A stretch of 64,000 nt of DNA from Pelodera strongyloides (Eukaryota; Nematoda; Chromadorea; Rhabditida; Rhabditidae). Under the pieces are notes generated by a model, which made no database searches, was not told the origin of the DNA, and saw only the letters and a program-made list of their open reading frames with translations. The translations under genes and the position numbers were made by a program. Below, piece by piece: positions 60,953-64,000 of this stretch (the first letter of the stretch is position 1; every line of letters begins with the position of its first letter). The stretch lies in NCBI GenBank assembly GCA_036852015.1, contig JAANDG010000098.1, forward strand, positions 186,001-250,000. The letters run 5' to 3'.

Positions 60953-63502
60953 TTTTACTTCTGAAAAGGAAAGATGGAATAAACAATTGAAAAACTATCG
61001 AGTTATTAGCGAACACAGAAAAAAAAAAAGTCAGATACAGTAGAACATTAATGGCGAGCATAAACAGAAGAGACGTGAGGGCAAATGAGGATAAACCCCT
61101 TTGCATCGGTTTAAATACTGGTTTCATCCCAGACATTTTCGTTAGTCACTCAATATCGCGTGATTTTAAACGGAGTTTTGCATCTTACGATACACTTTGA
61201 GTATATTAGAGATATAATTAAGCCTTTACATGGGCGAGATTTAGGAAGAAAATACGGTGTATGCAAGCGCGTGTCTGGAACATGAATGACTAATTTTTCT
61301 TGTGGAACGATTAATTCGCAATTGATATTCGACAACAAAAAGAAGATATTTTGTCTCATATTAAATCAGCTCATATATACAAAAAAAAATAATGTAAAAC
61401 TTTTTTTAGGAAATTTCCTGCAGAATGTTAGTAAATCGAATGTTAGTGAATCTACGAACATATATCAGAACACAAGCCAATTTACTACGTTTTCTACATA
61501 TAACCCGAATGTGCTGCTGAACATGAAAATTCTTTTTGGTCTCCAATAACAATACCAAAATGTGCCAATTGAACGTGTGATCTGGCAAAATGTGTCTAGT
61601 GCGATATTGGTGTATCATTACCGTGTGAACTAGTTTCCAGTGGAACCAAAAACGAGGCACGGAGGGATATATTTCGAAAATTGTCACGTTTCTCGAGAGA
61701 GGGAAATGTGCGTTCATCTTTATGCGGATTCACTTAGGTTGAGAAACATTGCTAGACCTAATTAGGGCGGATTATAATCTACACGTGCAACTACGTATTG
61801 CTACATGCTGGACAAAAAGCTGTGCATACGTTTATATTTACCGCAACGGTTTTTGTTTTACTGCGATTTTGAAAGCATGGGCCAAGAAGATGTTCTAATA
61901 CATATGGCAGTAAGGGGAACAGTGTACCGCAGGAGCAGGGGTAAGTTGATGTGTGTGGAATACCAAGCGACTGGCTTCTCCAGCCGTTCCTGTTCACCTT
62001 TTCACTCATCTCTTATCGCTGTCAAATGGTCTGATAATCTGCCATCTCGCACATTTTGCTGATGCACACTTTACGAGAACGGTGCGCAAGCCAACGTGAG
62101 GGTCCAAAGTACACACAAGGATTCCTAAGCGTTACATGTGGTCATCGAACATAAGAACAAACTACACGTGATCGATGCCCTTTGAGACATCCGCGATAGA
62201 TTTTTTACGCTCATCTGGATGGTGATTTTGGCACTCTTTTACTTTTTGCCAATCATCAAGATCTGCATGAAGTCAATAAATTTCCATAGAATCCCAACTA
62301 AGCAATTTGCCCACGATAATACTCGGTTGCTCTGTAGGCATATTTTAGGGTAGTTTTTTTTTTACTTTGTTGTGTTCCTTGTTGAACGTAGAGTGTTGAT
62401 ATAAAGAATAAAAAAGGAAACCTATTTGAGATAAACCATCCTTTTTTATTTACAACCTTTACAATGATTTTTTTCCTTGTGGAAAGTGAAAAAGGCATGT
62501 GAAAAGCATTTCTTTCTTCAAGGTTTCAAGGTTCTTGTTTGATACAGAAAATATGCTGATAAGTTGATTCGTTCCTTGATTAGGAAGGTTTTCACTTGAA
62601 CAGGCGTTCGTTTCCATAACCAAGCTCAAGGTGAATCAATTTTGTGCCATTTGTATTGCAGTTTTACATAACGAAGAATACTTTTTGTTTGTGCGTGGTC
62701 TATGGGTAAAAATTTTCTTCCCTCAAGCTTTCGGATTTAAGGGCAAAAGATTGTTTATTATATGACTATCATATTTGTTTAGCGGTTCTTTGAAAAAAAA
62801 ACATGATCTTCAAGGCTTTCTTTTTGGTACTGCCGATTAGGAAAAAGACGTGTCCATAACATTATTGGGATTGTTGAGTACTCCAATATAGTTTTCTTCC
62901 TACGTTTCTTCCAAGAAAAAAAATAGGTCCAACTGGTCTTTTCGATTTTTTTTACATTATATTTAAGTATACTGAAAATAACTGGAAATACCTTATCGCT
63001 CTCTTATCTTAATATGTCATTAAACGGCCTGAAAAAAAGTAAAGAAAAACCCCCTTCTCAGGTAGCGTGTATCTGTTTATCTTGACACCGAAAAAATGCA
63101 ACATTAAATAGGCACAAATAAATAGCAATACGAACGAAATACAAAGAACACAGTAAAACAATGTTTACAATTATGAGTATGTTTAAATTATTAGCAGGTT
63201 GAAAGAAAGAGCAATTCAGGACCACGTTAAGGAATAAGAATATCGACAACTACCAAAGCAAAGTGTATAGAGCAAACACGAAGGCAAAATCGGGAAACCC
63301 AAAAAAGTTGTTCAAACAGTCTCATGGAAGTTGTGGTTTATGCCCGCTCATTCAATGGGTGTCCAATTATTTTCACTTATAAATGAAGTTACAGAAAGTC
63401 ATGGATAAAGCTGGGAAAACAAGTGCCAGGGCCCGACGACAAGTAAATGACAACGATTTAGGCTATTAGATATTTACGTGATTCTTCCTGAGCGTCAAAA
63501 TG
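60953..63502. other. Intergenic region right of the lbp cluster
   Basis: About 2.5 kb of AT-rich sequence with several homopolymer runs. No exon with splice support or recognisable similarity was found on either strand. Confidence 0.5.
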
Positions 63503-64000
63503 CTAATTTGTCGGTTGCGTTGTGTTTTTAATATTAAACTTGTCAAGGCTGTCTTTCAACTTGGTGATCACTTTTGGTGAGATCTTCTGCAGGGCTGGCG
63601 CAACTATCCCGGCAATCTTACTCCAAGCATCATTTTCTGGTTTCTGTGCCGTTTCTTCTAGAGCTGAGACGGCTGCGTTGAAGTAGGAACTGGCCTGGAA
63701 ATCCTTGATGGTGTTAAACTATATTTTTTTAATATTATCAACCTTTCTTGTAATCCAGTATATTAGTGACCCAATGTTTTCAAATACCGATCACGAACTT
63801 CTTCGCAGTATGTGTTAAGCTGCAGCTGCCCGATAACAGATACACAACAACTTGTTATTTTATGTTTTAGCATGCAGATCGTACCTTATTGGATAAATCG
63901 TCAAAGTCGAGGTTGGGCATCATTTCCTCCACCGTGTCCCTAATGTCCATGTCCTTTTCTGTGGCATCGTGCATTTGACGTGTGGTGAACTGTTTCTGCG
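63503..64000 (-). CDS. Unrecognised protein, 3' part only
   Basis: Exon-like pieces on the minus strand: 63898-64000 (ending RDTVEEMMPNLDFDDLSNK before GTACG), a short one near 63800 (LQLNTYCEEV), and 63503-63720 (DAWSKIAGIVAPALQKISPK, ending DKFNIKNTTQPTN and stop). The gene runs off the right edge. The helical, Asp/Lys-rich sequence is not one I recognise. The short middle exon does not join in phase with the last one through its best donor (CG|GTATTT), so the middle splice is unsettled. Confidence 0.55.

Noticed and set aside
1..64000. CRISPR arrays, bacterial operons or ribosome binding sites
   Set aside because: The sequence is eukaryotic with spliced genes, and no regularly spaced short repeats of CRISPR type were seen.

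Overview
The window reads as nuclear DNA of a nematode. Genes are rich in short introns with the nematode-type 3' splice site TTTTCAG. Several start codons sit 1-16 bases after such an acceptor with no upstream exon, as expected for spliced-leader trans-splicing. The protein families also fit: two nuclear hormone receptors (NHRs), a DUF1248-type acetyltransferase-like protein and lbp-type fatty-acid-binding proteins. A clade V (Rhabditina) worm is my best guess, but the species cannot be named from sequence alone.

Layout. 1-7210: AT-rich non-coding sequence with CT-rich runs and a 46-base poly-A. 7211-11587 (+): NHR gene 1, which carries two phase-compatible exons that both encode the ligand-domain signature. 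12655-25545: a large imperfect inverted repeat. Its arms (12655-17705 and 19382-25545) converge on a 1.7-kb spacer. Each arm begins with a TATA-type promoter and holds a tandem array of decayed exon/intron units plus very conserved hairpin-bearing blocks. 26470-28559 (+): DUF1248/acetyltransferase-like gene. 28949-32823 (-): NHR gene 2. 35112-42416 (-): SGSM3-type TBC-SH3-RUN protein. 45742-50957 (+): TBC1D23 orthologue, head to head with the SGSM3 gene. 53094-56353 (+): a kelch-like protein with a proline-rich tail and a C-terminal CaaX box. 57289-58554 and 59814-60952 (-): tandem fatty-acid-binding protein genes. 63503 to the right edge (-): the 3' part of an unrecognised gene.

The conventional genes are independent housekeeping or regulatory units. 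The two TBC genes plausibly both act in endosome/Golgi trafficking; the SGSM3 protein keeps both catalytic fingers of a Rab GAP, while TBC1D23 is the catalytically dead tether type. The two NHR genes point towards each other across the inverted repeat and are not recent duplicates.

The most unusual region is the 12.9-kb inverted repeat. Parts of its arms are essentially identical while the outer parts have diverged. The best conserved parts are non-coding blocks carrying paired AGGTGA-N6-TCACCT palindromes. The two arms have matching promoters firing toward each other, and one copy has lost its start codon. This looks like a palindromic gene array kept similar by gene conversion that could make double-stranded RNA; an assembly artefact must also be excluded.
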